The notes beneath the pieces are model-generated. The model was given only the letters and a program-made list of their open reading frames with translations, had not been told where the DNA came from and did not search any database. This document shows positions 33,587 through 42,136 of a stretch of DNA of 64,000 nucleotides, one piece after another. A program made the translations under genes and the position numbers. The DNA is from Erythrobacter mangrovi (lineage in GTDB: Bacteria > Pseudomonadota > Alphaproteobacteria > Sphingomonadales > Sphingomonadaceae): the NCBI RefSeq assembly GCF_013260645.1, contig NZ_CP053921.1, forward strand, positions 62,001-126,000, read 5' to 3'. How positions within the stretch are numbered: position 1 is the first letter of the stretch; each line of letters begins with the position of its first letter.

Positions 33587-35311
33587 ATGACCGCAGATAC
33601 CGTGCCTTCGCAAAAGCCGCTGGACCGTCCAAAATGGTGGCTGCTGATCCTTGGATTGGCGCTGGTCCTGGCCGGCGGATTCCTGGCCGCTTCGATCCGC
33701 GGCGCAGGCGGCACCACAGTCACCGACGTTCGCTTTGCCGGCGCCGACGGTAAGCAGATGAGTGCCCTGCTCTACGTCCCCGAAAATGCCACGCCGCAGA
33801 CCCCCGCCCCCAGTATTCTGGCGGTCCACGGCTACATCAACTCGCGTGAGACGCAGGATGGGTTCGCGATCGAGTTCGCACGGCGCGGCTATGTCGTTCT
33901 GGCGCTCGACCAGACGGGTCACGGCTATAGCAAGGGGCCCGCCTTCTCCAACGGCTTCGGCGGGCCCGACGGACTGGCCTATCTCCGTTCGTTGCCGATG
34001 GTCGACACGGATAATATCGGGCTTGAGGGGCACAGCATGGGCGGCTGGACTGTCCTCGCCGCCGCGGCGGCCATGCCCGATGCATACAAGGCGGTGGTAC
34101 TCGAAGGTTCTTCGACCGGCGCGCCCTTCGCGCAGGAGGGTTCGCCCGAATGGCCGCGCAACCTCGGCCTGGTGTTCAGCCGCTACGATGAGTTTGCGCA
34201 GATCATGTGGGGCGTCGACCGCGCGGGCGACGTTGGCCACAGCGCCAAGCTGCAGGCGGTCTTCGGAACCGACAAGCCTGTGGTGGCGGGTCGTGTCTAT
34301 GGCGACATCGCCGCGGGCACCGCGCGCAAGCTCACCCAGCCCGCAACGACGCATCCGGGCGACCACTTCTCGCGCGAGGCGATCGGTGACGCGGTCGACT
34401 GGTTCGCCGCAACGCTGGAAGGTGGCAGGCCCCTGCCCGCGAGCGACCAGACCTGGTTCTGGAAGGAAGCGGGCACCGGGATCGGACTGGTCGGCTTCGT
34501 CATGGTCATCCTGGGAAGCATCGATTTGCTGCTCCACTTTCCCTTCTTCACGCCTCTTCGCGCCGCACCCCGCGAAGCGCGGGAGAAGCGTGACAAGCGC
34601 TGGTGGCGTGACTTCGCGCTCGCCAGCATCCTTCCTGCCGTGCTGTTCTTCCCAGTATTCGGGCTGATCTACCTGTTCGTCCCCCCGTCGCCGGCGCTGC
34701 CGCAGGTTGTGACGACGCAGGTGACCGCCTGGGCCCTGCTGGGGGCCGGCATCAGCTTCGCAATCGGATGGTTCACCCGCCGGACGATGGAAGATCGCAA
34801 GGCCGACTGGCTACGCTCGCTGGCCCTCGCCCTGGCGACAGTAGCGATCGGTTACTTCCTCGTCTGGCTGGTCGGTCGGCTGTTCGTCACCGACCTGAGA
34901 TTGTGGGTGGTGGCAATCAAATTCCCTAGTGCTGCCCAATGGGGCATCTCCGCGATCTATGTCGTTCCGCTGACGCTGGCCTTCCTCGTCACGATGCGCT
35001 CGCTCGCGGGCCTCACGCTGGCGGGCGAAAGCACGGCGAAGCGTTACGTCACCGCCATTCTTGCCCTGTCCGGCGGCATCGCATTGATGCTCGCGATCAT
35101 CTACGGCGTGCTGCTGACCACCGGGACGCTGATCACCGCCTTCGATCCGCTGAGCACGGTCATCGCGCTGCAATTCGTCCCCGTGCTGACGGCATTGGCG
35201 ATTATCGGCACCTTCACCTGGCAGCGCACCGGCAGCTATCGCCCGGCGGGACTGATCGCCGGGCTGTTGGTCACGCTCTACGTCGTCGCCGGAACCGCCA
35301 CGCAGGCGTGA
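33587..35311 (+). CDS. Alpha/beta hydrolase fused to a polytopic membrane domain
   Basis: 574 aa. One membrane segment at about 16-36, then a periplasmic or cytoplasmic hydrolase domain: ILAVHGYINSRETQDG, VVLALDQTGHGYSKGPA, nucleophile Ser150 in GLEGHSMGGWTVL, and a late His in HPGDHFSREAIGD. From about residue 295 six or seven hydrophobic segments follow (for example GLVGFVMVILGSIDLLLHF, LLGAGISFAIGWF, LIAGLLVTLYVVAG). I do not recognise a named family for the membrane half. ATG 33587 follows GGGGGAG. Stop is 7 bp from the convergent Crp-family gene. Substrate unknown; a membrane lipid or lipoprotein is a reasonable guess. Confidence 0.85.
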   Translation: MTADTVPSQKPLDRPKWWLLILGLALVLAGGFLAASIRGAGGTTVTDVRFAGADGKQMSALLYVPENATPQTPAPSILAVHGYINSRETQDGFAIEFARRGYVVLALDQTGHGYSKGPAFSNGFGGPDGLAYLRSLPMVDTDNIGLEGHSMGGWTVLAAAAAMPDAYKAVVLEGSSTGAPFAQEGSPEWPRNLGLVFSRYDEFAQIMWGVDRAGDVGHSAKLQAVFGTDKPVVAGRVYGDIAAGTARKLTQPATTHPGDHFSREAIGDAVDWFAATLEGGRPLPASDQTWFWKEAGTGIGLVGFVMVILGSIDLLLHFPFFTPLRAAPREAREKRDKRWWRDFALASILPAVLFFPVFGLIYLFVPPSPALPQVVTTQVTAWALLGAGISFAIGWFTRRTMEDRKADWLRSLALALATVAIGYFLVWLVGRLFVTDLRLWVVAIKFPSAAQWGISAIYVVPLTLAFLVTMRSLAGLTLAGESTAKRYVTAILALSGGIALMLAIIYGVLLTTGTLITAFDPLSTVIALQFVPVLTALAIIGTFTWQRTGSYRPAGLIAGLLVTLYVVAGTATQA

Positions 35312-35318
35312 CCGCTCC

Positions 35319-35972
35319 CTAACCCGAATAGCCCGCCAGAGCTTCGGCCCGGACCACGCGCAGGCGGCCATAGCGACGCTCGACCAGGCCGTCGGCAGCG
35401 AAGCGGGCGAGCACCTGCCCGGCGGTCACGCGCGACACGCCGACATAGTCCGCCAGCTGCTGCTGGGTGATCTCCAGCTCGGGCCCCTCGCGCTTGGCGA
35501 CATCGGCCAGCACCCGCGCGATCCGCGCTTGCGCCGGCAGGTTGTGGTCCCCCTCCACCCGGTCCAGCGCGGTGCGCAGCTTGTTGGCCAGCGCGCTGAG
35601 CATCCATTTGGCGAAATGCGGCCCATCGGCCAGCAGCCGGTCGACCTGCACCATGTCGATCCACACCAGCGATGCCTCGCCTTCGGTGATCGCATGGACC
35701 TGCTGGGTCAGGCCGGCAAAGCAGGCCAGTTCGCCGATCAGGTCGCCCGGCCCCAGCACCGCGAAGAGCGTGCGTTCCCCCTCCGGCCCGAAGCGACAGG
35801 CCATCACATGCCCGCTCTCGATCAGCCAGAAGCCCGTGCCGGGATCGCCCCGGTGCAGCACCTGCGTGCCCGAAGCGAAGCGCCGCCGGTGCCCGATTGA
35901 TACCAGCGCGGCGAAGATGTCCCCTTCGGCGCGGGTGGGCTGCATTTCGGCGAAATGATAAGTTCTTTGCAT
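35319..35972 (-). CDS. Crp/Fnr family transcriptional regulator
   Basis: 217 aa from ATG 35972 (ATG 35945 is also possible). The cyclic-nucleotide-binding fold includes VLHRGDPGTGFWLIESGHVM and LGPGDLIGELACFAG; the C-terminal HTH is ITQQQLADYVGVSRVTAGQV followed by LARFAADGLVERRYG. No N-terminal cysteine cluster is present, so it is not an oxygen-sensing FNR. The recognition helix SRVTAGQV differs from the CRP (SRETVGRI) and FNR (TVETISRL) helices, so its site is not predictable. Divergent from the HD-domain gene, which it may regulate. Confidence 0.92.
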   Translation of the reverse strand: MQRTYHFAEMQPTRAEGDIFAALVSIGHRRRFASGTQVLHRGDPGTGFWLIESGHVMACRFGPEGERTLFAVLGPGDLIGELACFAGLTQQVHAITEGEASLVWIDMVQVDRLLADGPHFAKWMLSALANKLRTALDRVEGDHNLPAQARIARVLADVAKREGPELEITQQQLADYVGVSRVTAGQVLARFAADGLVERRYGRLRVVRAEALAGYSG

Positions 35973-36029
35973 TCTTCGCTTCAATGCGCGCGTAGAAGGT
36001 GATTCGCAACAGATGGAGAGGACCGCCCG

Positions 36030-36623
36030 ATGACCGAAGTGATCGAGAAGACCGCAGCCTTCCGCACCATGACCGAAGGAACCCAGGAAGACTGGGACAT
36101 CATCATGACGCATATGAAGCCCTTCGCCGAAAACGGCGGGGCGCGGATCCTCCAGCACCTCAAGCTGCTCGACGGCGATTTCGGCGGTTTCCCGGTCGAT
36201 CGCCTGACCCATTGCCTGCAGACTGCCACCCGCGCCTATCGCGACGGCAAGCCCGAGGATTACGTGGTCATGGCGCTGCTGCACGACATCGGCGACACGT
36301 TGGGCGCCTACAACCATGCCGATATCGCCGCGGCAATCCTGCAGCCCTTCGTTTCCGAAGAGCTTCACTGGATCGTCAAGCATCACGCGATCTTCCAGGG
36401 CAACAACTTCTTCCACTTCGTCGGGCTCGATCCGGACATGCGCGACCGTTTCCGGGATTCGCCCTATTTCGAGGCGACGCGCGAGTTCATCGACAAATAC
36501 GACTGCCCGGCCTTCGATCCGGACTACGACAGCGAACCGCTGGAGTTCTTCGAGCCGATGGTGATGCGCCTGTTCGAACGGCCGCGCAGCAGCATCTACA
36601 AGTCGGCAATGGAACAGAACTGA
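36030..36623 (+). CDS. HD-domain protein, possibly a PhnZ/MIOX-like diiron oxygenase
   Basis: 197 aa. Candidate metal ligands are His61 (RLTHCLQTA), His85-Asp86 (LLHDIGD), His96 (NHAD), His118/119 (VKHHAIF) and Asp163/165 (FDPDYD). The 24-residue spacing His61 to His85-Asp86 and the following His, His, Asp order match the HD mixed-valent diiron oxygenase group (PhnZ, MIOX) better than HD phosphohydrolases, but this is inference. ATG 36030 follows GGAGAGGA. 10 bp from the class II aldolase gene, so the two form an operon, with a Crp-family gene divergent. Confidence 0.8.
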   Translation: MTEVIEKTAAFRTMTEGTQEDWDIIMTHMKPFAENGGARILQHLKLLDGDFGGFPVDRLTHCLQTATRAYRDGKPEDYVVMALLHDIGDTLGAYNHADIAAAILQPFVSEELHWIVKHHAIFQGNNFFHFVGLDPDMRDRFRDSPYFEATREFIDKYDCPAFDPDYDSEPLEFFEPMVMRLFERPRSSIYKSAMEQN

Positions 36624-36633
36624 GGAGAGCAGC

Positions 36634-37428
36634 ATGGCCACCGTACTCGAAATGCAGTCCGTTACCGACGACAGCCATATCCGCGGCGCCGTGAGCGAAG
36701 AGGAATGGCAGGTCCGCGTCGACCTCGCCGCCGCCTATCGCCTCGTCGCGATGTATGGCTGGGACGATCTGATCTTCACCCACCTTTCGGCCCGCGTGCC
36801 GGGGCCCGAGCATCATTTCCTGATCAATCCCTATGACATGATGTTCGACGAGATCACCGCGTCCTCGCTGGTCAAGATCGACGTCGACGGCAACCCCGTC
36901 CTGCCGACCGCGCACCCGGTCAATCCCGCGGGCTTCACCATCCATTCGGCGCTGCACATGAATTGTGAGGATGCGCATGCGGTGATGCACCTGCACACGC
37001 CCTCGGGCCAGGCGGTCAGCGCCATGGCCGAAGGGCTGATGGACCACACCCAGACCGCGATGGTCGCCAAGGGCGATCTTGCCTACCACGAGTATGAGGG
37101 CATCGCGACCGACCTCGAGGAGCGCGAGCGGCTGGTCGAGGACATGGGCAATTGCCACTCGATGATCCTGCGCAACCACGGCACGCTGACCATCGGCAAG
37201 ACCGTGGCCGAATGCTTCCTGCGGCTCTACTTCCTCGAACGCGCCTGCGATGCGCAGGTCCGCATGCTCGCCGCGGGCCGCGACGGGCTGCACAACCCGC
37301 CGCAGGGCACGCCCGAGAAGGTCAAGAACCAGACGCCCGAAGACGGCATGGCCCCGATCGCCAACAAGCTCGCCTGGCCGGCACTGCTGCGCAAGCTCGA
37401 CCGGATCGACCCGAGCTTCCGCAACTGA
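36634..37428 (+). CDS. Class II aldolase/adducin family protein
   Basis: 264 aa. The zinc-binding motif is in AHAVMHLHTPSGQAVSAM, with the distal His in MILRNHGTLTIGKTV; DDLIFTHLSARVPG and HHFLINPYDMMFDEI are the usual N-terminal conserved blocks. Family members are aldolases (for example fuculose-phosphate aldolase) or epimerases acting on sugar phosphates or related acids. A GAGGAG Shine-Dalgarno precedes the ATG. Operon partner of the HD-domain protein; together they may degrade a hydroxylated compound. Confidence 0.92.
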   Translation: MATVLEMQSVTDDSHIRGAVSEEEWQVRVDLAAAYRLVAMYGWDDLIFTHLSARVPGPEHHFLINPYDMMFDEITASSLVKIDVDGNPVLPTAHPVNPAGFTIHSALHMNCEDAHAVMHLHTPSGQAVSAMAEGLMDHTQTAMVAKGDLAYHEYEGIATDLEERERLVEDMGNCHSMILRNHGTLTIGKTVAECFLRLYFLERACDAQVRMLAAGRDGLHNPPQGTPEKVKNQTPEDGMAPIANKLAWPALLRKLDRIDPSFRN

Positions 37429-37499
37429 GGATTGGCAAGGCGCGCGGGGCGTGATGGAACACGAACCGCGCGCTGGAAATGCGTGACCTTCCGCCACCA

Positions 37500-37991
37500 T
37501 CATTCCGCCACCTGCGCGCGGCGGGTGCGGGCAAGCAGCGCGAGAAGCGCGGAATTGTCAGGGTTTCGGCGTACCCCGGCATAGCGCCCGCACTGCAGGA
37601 ACACCTGCCACAGCCCGGTCTCGACCCGCCATGTGAGCTGCTCGACTGTGACCTTCCGCGAAGGCTTCACCGCATCGCGCGCCGCCCTCAGCGCCGCGAG
37701 CAGTTGCGCCCTCCCCGCCTCGGATCCCGGACGCGCCAGCGCAACATCCCACGCCGCCGCAAACCCCTCCGCTCCGGGCCGATCACGCAAGCGATAGGCG
37801 GTCTCGCGCGCCATCGACGCCTTTCGCGCCGCCGCGGCGATCGAGCGCGTGGCGGCCAGATGCCCGATAAACTCCGCCTGCCGCAGCGGCGTCCACCCGT
37901 CTGCACGAATGCGCACTGGCACGGCGTGGAACGGCGGGATGGCAATGGGCGGCGTACGGACCTGCGGGGTGCGCGGGAGGTAATGCTTCAT
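37500..37991 (-). CDS. Uncharacterised small helix-turn-helix-like protein
   Basis: 163 aa from ATG 37991; a TTG two codons upstream is also in frame. WTPLRQAEFIGHLAATRSIA followed by AAARKASMARETAYRLRDRP looks like an HTH of the terminase-small-subunit or Hin type: adaptation of a self-iterating helix then recognition helix. The rest is Arg/Ala-rich with no recognised domain. The pattern is familiar from sphingomonad genomes as a hypothetical protein, but no function is known to me. No partner gene nearby. Confidence 0.65.
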   Translation of the reverse strand: MKHYLPRTPQVRTPPIAIPPFHAVPVRIRADGWTPLRQAEFIGHLAATRSIAAAARKASMARETAYRLRDRPGAEGFAAAWDVALARPGSEAGRAQLLAALRAARDAVKPSRKVTVEQLTWRVETGLWQVFLQCGRYAGVRRNPDNSALLALLARTRRAQVAE

Positions 37992-38117
37992 CCACAAGCT
38001 TAGGGCACGGATCGGGGGGTGTAGGAAAGTTGGGGCCGGATAGATCGTGAGGATGTTCGGCTATTGGGTGGAAGGCGGATATTGGCCGATTCCGCCAATC
38101 CTACCACCTGATCATGG

Positions 38118-39650
38118 CTATAGATCGCCTCGCGACATGCTTGCGGCAATATGCTCGGCTTGACGGATGGCCAGTGCGACGATTGTCAGAGTGGGATTTG
38201 GTGCAGCGCTGGTGGTGAACACGCTGCCATCAGAGATATAGAGATTGGAAACGTCGTGAGCGCGCCCCCAGCGGTTGGTCACCCCATCGCGGGGATCCAC
38301 GCTCATCCGGGCGACACCCATATTGTGGCATCCCCCACCCAATTTATCCGTGTCGCCACGAATGTCTTTCCCGCCCAGTGCGGCGAAGAGCTCGCGCGCC
38401 TTGCGATCGGCATGAGAGAGCATCGCCGTGGTATTCGGATGATGGGCATACTCCAGAACTGGTACTGGTAGGCCCCGCTCGTCCTTCTCCGTTGGATGCA
38501 GGTAAATCCAGTTGCTGGCCTGCGGCGGATCTTCGCCAACCAAGAACACTGACGCAAAGTGATTGAACTGCTCCATCCATTCTGCTGCAGTCTCCCCCCA
38601 TCCCGCGAATTCCGAAAGCCATTCCGGTGGACCGGCGGAAGTCTGGAAAAGATAACCGCCAGCAAAGCCGCGCGATGGATCATGGCGATGCTCATCTCTG
38701 ATGATACCTGCCTGGCGCGCACCACGATAGAAATGGACCGGCTTGGGCATCACTGCGGCAAGACCATTGGCCATATGGCGAGTGTAGTTCCTGCCGACCT
38801 GGCCCGAACTGTTGGCCAGTCCATTCGGAAACAAGTTCGATTCTGAAAGCAGCAATAGGCGGGTCGTCTCGACCACATTTGCAGCTAGGCAAATCACGCG
38901 CGCCTTCTGTTCTTGGAAATTGCCGGAGGCGTCCTGGTACACAACCCCGGTCACCTTGCCCTTGGCGTCATGATTGATCTTCAGTGCCATGCAATTTGCA
39001 CGCAGTTCGAAATGCCCGGTCACCTCTGCCTTGGGAATTTCGGTGTAGAGCGTCGACCATTTCGCACCAATCGCACAGCCGTCATTGCAAAAGCCAATCT
39101 GGCGGCACGCGGGGCGATTGTCATACGGGATCGAGTTGATGGCGATGTTGCTCGAGGTAATATCGCGGTATCCTATCCGATGCGCGCCAGCAGCCATCAC
39201 CTTGTAATTGTTGTTTTCTGCCGATGGTGGACGCCCACCAGTGCCGGAAACACCCATTTTCGTTTCAGCAAGCTCGTAGTACGGCTCGAGTTCATCCAAA
39301 CCAAGTGGCCAGTCGATCAGAGTAGTATCGTCCATCGCGCCATAGGTGGACCTTGCCCGAAACTCGAAATCCTTGAAGCGGGGCGAAACTGCCGACCAGC
39401 GCATGGTGGTACCACCCACCGTCTTGCACAACCAAACGGGAGCACCCTCACGACGGTCATGCCAACCCATCACCTGGTCCATAAAGGGCGGGTCGTTCCT
39501 GATGTCGGAGATCTCCAGTCGCGAACCTGCTTCTAAGCAAACGACATCGACGCCCCGTTGCGCGAGCTCATTGGCAACGGTCCCACCACCAGCTCCCGAA
39601 CCGATTACGACAACAACGCTGTCATCGGACAGATCGTATCGCTGTGCCAT
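38118..39650 (-). CDS. GMC family oxidoreductase (gluconate 2-dehydrogenase large-subunit-like)
   Basis: 510 aa flavoprotein. The FAD-binding GSGAGGGTVANELAQRG is at about residues 17-33, with the CKTVGGTTMRWSAVSPRF block following; the C-terminal GMC domain has the catalytic His in GGGCHNMGVARMSVDP and Asn in SAAPNPTLTIVALAIRQAEH. Family members oxidise sugars or alcohols, passing electrons to a quinone or cytochrome. The cysteines in PACRQIGFCNDGCAIG suggest the small Fe-S or structural insert seen in such dehydrogenases. Two bp downstream of the Tat-exported small subunit. Lower GC3 than neighbours. Confidence 0.92.
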   Translation of the reverse strand: MAQRYDLSDDSVVVVIGSGAGGGTVANELAQRGVDVVCLEAGSRLEISDIRNDPPFMDQVMGWHDRREGAPVWLCKTVGGTTMRWSAVSPRFKDFEFRARSTYGAMDDTTLIDWPLGLDELEPYYELAETKMGVSGTGGRPPSAENNNYKVMAAGAHRIGYRDITSSNIAINSIPYDNRPACRQIGFCNDGCAIGAKWSTLYTEIPKAEVTGHFELRANCMALKINHDAKGKVTGVVYQDASGNFQEQKARVICLAANVVETTRLLLLSESNLFPNGLANSSGQVGRNYTRHMANGLAAVMPKPVHFYRGARQAGIIRDEHRHDPSRGFAGGYLFQTSAGPPEWLSEFAGWGETAAEWMEQFNHFASVFLVGEDPPQASNWIYLHPTEKDERGLPVPVLEYAHHPNTTAMLSHADRKARELFAALGGKDIRGDTDKLGGGCHNMGVARMSVDPRDGVTNRWGRAHDVSNLYISDGSVFTTSAAPNPTLTIVALAIRQAEHIAASMSRGDL

Positions 39651-39652
39651 CC

Positions 39653-40150
39653 CTACTTCTCCGGAAGCCAGTCAATGTCATCGTAGCCCCGCTCTAGATA
39701 ACCGCCATACTCGACCGAGGGACCCTCATAACCAATGATTTCCCAAGCGGCTGGCCGGTTGTAGAGTTCGACGCGAACCTTTGTCTGCACTTCTGTAAAA
39801 AATGAACTCTGCTCTAGGCTGGCTAGTGCCTCGGCTTGACGAGGCCCGGCAGCACGGAGCCAGTCGCCACCTGCTTGCTTGTCGAGCGCCGTGATCCCTT
39901 GTCCGACACGCTCGGCCAGCTGCGGGTCGGATCGAACCGAAGATACCAGGGCTGCAATGGAAGCCTTGAACTCGCTGCTGGCCAGGCCTTCATGGGGATA
40001 AAGGTGCTGCGCCATTTGCAGCAAAGCCTGTTCTTGCCTGGCGTCGATGCTCGAAGAGACGCCACACCCGCCGATGGCGATAGCAAGGACGCTGACCGAC
40101 GATGATGCTAAGAAAGACCTTCGATCAATGGATGGGGTCGCTATGGGCAC
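39653..40150 (-). CDS. Gluconate 2-dehydrogenase subunit 3 family protein, Tat-exported lipoprotein
   Basis: About 165 aa from GTG 40150, which has a GAGG nearby and places the twin-arginine signal DRRSFLASSSVSVLAIAIGG close to the N-terminus; GTG 40201 would leave a long leader in front. A lipobox-like IGGC follows the hydrophobic stretch. The mature part (MAQHLYPHEGLASSEF ... IGYEGPSVEYGGYLERGYDD) matches the small subunit that escorts GMC dehydrogenases through the Tat system and stabilises them. Operon with the GMC gene; no cytochrome c subunit follows. Confidence 0.88.
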   Translation of the reverse strand: MPIATPSIDRRSFLASSSVSVLAIAIGGCGVSSSIDARQEQALLQMAQHLYPHEGLASSEFKASIAALVSSVRSDPQLAERVGQGITALDKQAGGDWLRAAGPRQAEALASLEQSSFFTEVQTKVRVELYNRPAAWEIIGYEGPSVEYGGYLERGYDDIDWLPEK

Positions 40151-40342
40151 TTCACCCTCGAACGTTCGATTGCGGCACGCGACCTTAGTTGCGCCGCGCA
40201 CCGACTCTCGCGATCCCTAGGGTGAGATTAACCCACAAGGCCGATCGGGACAAATCGAGCTCATTTATGCTTGAGACGTGCATCCCGAACGTATCTCGTC
40301 GACAAACGTCTGCAATCGAGCCGTTAGCGGATTACGCCACCC

Positions 40343-40556
40343 TCACCAGCCCGCGTGGCAGAAGTCACAGATCTGCTGCGCCACGCCTTCGCTGATGCCG
40401 GGTGCGCGTTGCTGGTCTTCCAGCGCCGCCGCCTGTAGCTTCCCTGCCGTACCGAAATGCAGCAGCAGCGCGCGTTTATGCGCTGGGCCGGTGCCGGGGA
40501 TTTCATCGAGCGGTGAGGCGGTGATCGCGCGACTGCGGCTAGCGCAGTGCACGCCT
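40343..40556 (-). pseudogene. Decayed second copy of the uvrC 3' end
   Basis: A 68-residue frame on the minus strand (SRAITASPLDEIPGTGPAH ... EGVAQQICDFCHAG) matches the C-terminal helix-hairpin-helix of the intact UvrC at 43475 in 58 of 68 positions by eye, and the nucleotide match of about 210 bp is roughly 85%. It has no start or upstream UvrC domains, so it is a fragment. The HhH residues have changed (Ile to Thr, Tyr to Cys twice), suggesting loss of constraint. Homology stops abruptly near 40556/43684. It marks the left boundary of a 3-kb block inserted or duplicated beside uvrC. Confidence 0.88.
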
Positions 40557-40583
40557 ACTCAACCGGTTGGACCGATCAGTCGC

Positions 40584-41174
40584 TCACCCATCAGCATCAC
40601 CTCGGAACGCGCAGCCGAGCGAGTGGTCGTTGATCAGACCCATGGCCTGCATGAAGGCATAGATCGTCGTCGGTCCCACGAACTTCCACCCACGCCGCTT
40701 GAGTTCTTTCGACAGGGCGATCGATTCCGGACTGGTCGATCTCGACTGGGGCGGGACGCCGGAATCCGCGGGTTCCCTGAAGCGCCAGAAAAAGTCCGAG
40801 AGTGAGCCTTCGCTCTTGACGAGCTCTCTGGCACGCTTGGCATTGTTGATGACCGCCTCGATCTTGCCGCGGTGGCGGACAATGCCCTTGTCGTCGAGCA
40901 ATAGCGCGACGTCAGCCTCGCCAAAGGCAGCGACCTTGTCGAAGTCGAACCCGGCGAAGGCGGCGCGGAAGTTGTCGCGCTTGGCCAGGATGGTGCGCCA
41001 GCTCAATCCCGACTGGAAGCCTTCGAGGCAGATCTTCTCGAACAGGCGAATGTCATCGAAGACGGGCCGCCCCCATTCCTTGTCGTGATAGTCGAGGAAT
41101 TCGGGCGCCGCCCCGCTCCATTTGCAGCGCGGCTTCCCGTCGGGCCCGACAAATAGATCCGTGTCCTGCGCCAT
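40584..41174 (-). CDS. tag: DNA-3-methyladenine glycosylase I
   Basis: 196 aa. RCKWSGAAPEFLDYHDKEWG begins with the first Zn ligand Cys; SGLSWRTILAKRDNFRAAF is the substrate pocket and helix-hairpin-helix region, and MGLINDHSLGCAFR supplies the terminal His and Cys Zn ligands. Excises 3-methyladenine from alkylated DNA. It abuts the YciI-like gene with no gap, and both probably share the promoter of the tetR gene further upstream. Confidence 0.96.
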   Translation of the reverse strand: MAQDTDLFVGPDGKPRCKWSGAAPEFLDYHDKEWGRPVFDDIRLFEKICLEGFQSGLSWRTILAKRDNFRAAFAGFDFDKVAAFGEADVALLLDDKGIVRHRGKIEAVINNAKRARELVKSEGSLSDFFWRFREPADSGVPPQSRSTSPESIALSKELKRRGWKFVGPTTIYAFMQAMGLINDHSLGCAFRGDADG

Positions 41175-41471
41175 TCACGCAGCCTCTTCGAGGATGAAGC
41201 TCAGGCGTGGGTCGGACCTGAAAGGTTTCGCATCGTGCAACTCGACATCGACGATGCCTTCCCTGACGAAGGGATCGGCCGCGATGCGCCTTTGCAAGGC
41301 GTCATTGTCCTCACCGGCCGCCAGGATCATCCCGCCCTTCGCCGATTGCAGGCTTCCGATCAGGAGGAACACCCCGTCGTCAAATCCCTTCGCGATCCAT
41401 TCATTGTGCGCCGCCATGTGCTTCGGAGCCTCGCCTGAGTTCTCGCTCAAGCGCATGAGAATAACCTTCAT
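41175..41471 (-). CDS. YciI family protein
   Basis: 98 aa. MKVILMRLSENSGEAPKHMA, HNEWIAKGFDDGVFLLIGSL and DPFVREGIVDVELHDAKPF match the ferredoxin-like YciI fold, which has a conserved His/Asp pair and unknown function, and is often found as a stand-alone small protein or a fused domain. The start overlaps the end of tetR by 4 bp, so it is translationally coupled. Confidence 0.85.
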   Translation of the reverse strand: MKVILMRLSENSGEAPKHMAAHNEWIAKGFDDGVFLLIGSLQSAKGGMILAAGEDNDALQRRIAADPFVREGIVDVELHDAKPFRSDPRLSFILEEAA

Positions 41472-42061
41472 GACTGTTCCTTCTGATCTGCTTGGGGGGT
41501 GGGTTTGGGGGTAAGGTCAGCGATCCAGTCCAGCATGCGCTGGATTTCCAGATCAAGGATGGCTTCATCCGGATAGACATTGGCGAGGGTTGTCGCTCCC
41601 TGGCTCATCGACAGCAGCTGGAGTGCCAGCAAGTCGGCGTCCTCGATCCGCCCAAACGCTTCGATCTGTCGCCGGATCCAGCTGCGGAACAGGTCGAACA
41701 GCCGCTTCGCTTCGGGTCCGAGCGGGTGGTCGAGCTTGGCCAGCTCGCTCGACAAGGTTCCAAGCGGGCACCCGTGGCGCCTGATCTTTTCGCGATTGGT
41801 CGACAGCAGGCGCACGAAGCACTCCAGCCGGGCCTGGGGGGTCTCGCCGACCCCGTCCCATTGTTCGAGCATCGCCAGCCTGTCGGACACGCGCCGATCG
41901 ATCACGGCTTCGAGAATCTCGTCCTTGCTCTTGAAATGGTGATAGAAATTGCCCCGGGAAATGCCGACCGCCTCCGCGACATGCGCGAAAGAGGTGTGGT
42001 CGAAGCCATTCTCGTAGAACAGCTTGTCGGCAGCTTCGACAATGGCATCGCGGGTCGACAT
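41468..42061 (-). CDS. TetR/AcrR family transcriptional regulator (with tag and yciI)
   Basis: 197 aa. HTH NGFDHTSFAHVAEAVGISRG followed by NFYHHFKSKDEILEAVIDRR, standard TetR; the C-domain has RRHGCPLGTLSSELAKLD, a motif shared with TetR proteins of the AcuR/YxaF type that sense electrophiles, with a cysteine in a conserved position. The perfect TAGGACA/TGTCCTA palindrome at 42137-42152, 76 bp upstream, is its likely operator. Heads a tetR-yciI-tag transcript, so alkylation-type stress may control DNA repair here. Confidence 0.92.
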   Translation of the reverse strand: MSTRDAIVEAADKLFYENGFDHTSFAHVAEAVGISRGNFYHHFKSKDEILEAVIDRRVSDRLAMLEQWDGVGETPQARLECFVRLLSTNREKIRRHGCPLGTLSSELAKLDHPLGPEAKRLFDLFRSWIRRQIEAFGRIEDADLLALQLLSMSQGATTLANVYPDEAILDLEIQRMLDWIADLTPKPTPQADQKEQS

Positions 42062-42136
42062 TGCTCAGTATTCGTTCCGTTTCCCGTCATCCGCGGTCGC
42101 CCTGCAATTGGCGAGCGCATGGCCGCGATCCCTGAT

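Noticed and set aside
35319-35972. The Crp-family protein as the regulator of the FNR box at 33501
   Set aside because: It lacks N-terminal cysteines for an Fe-S cluster and its recognition helix differs from FNR.
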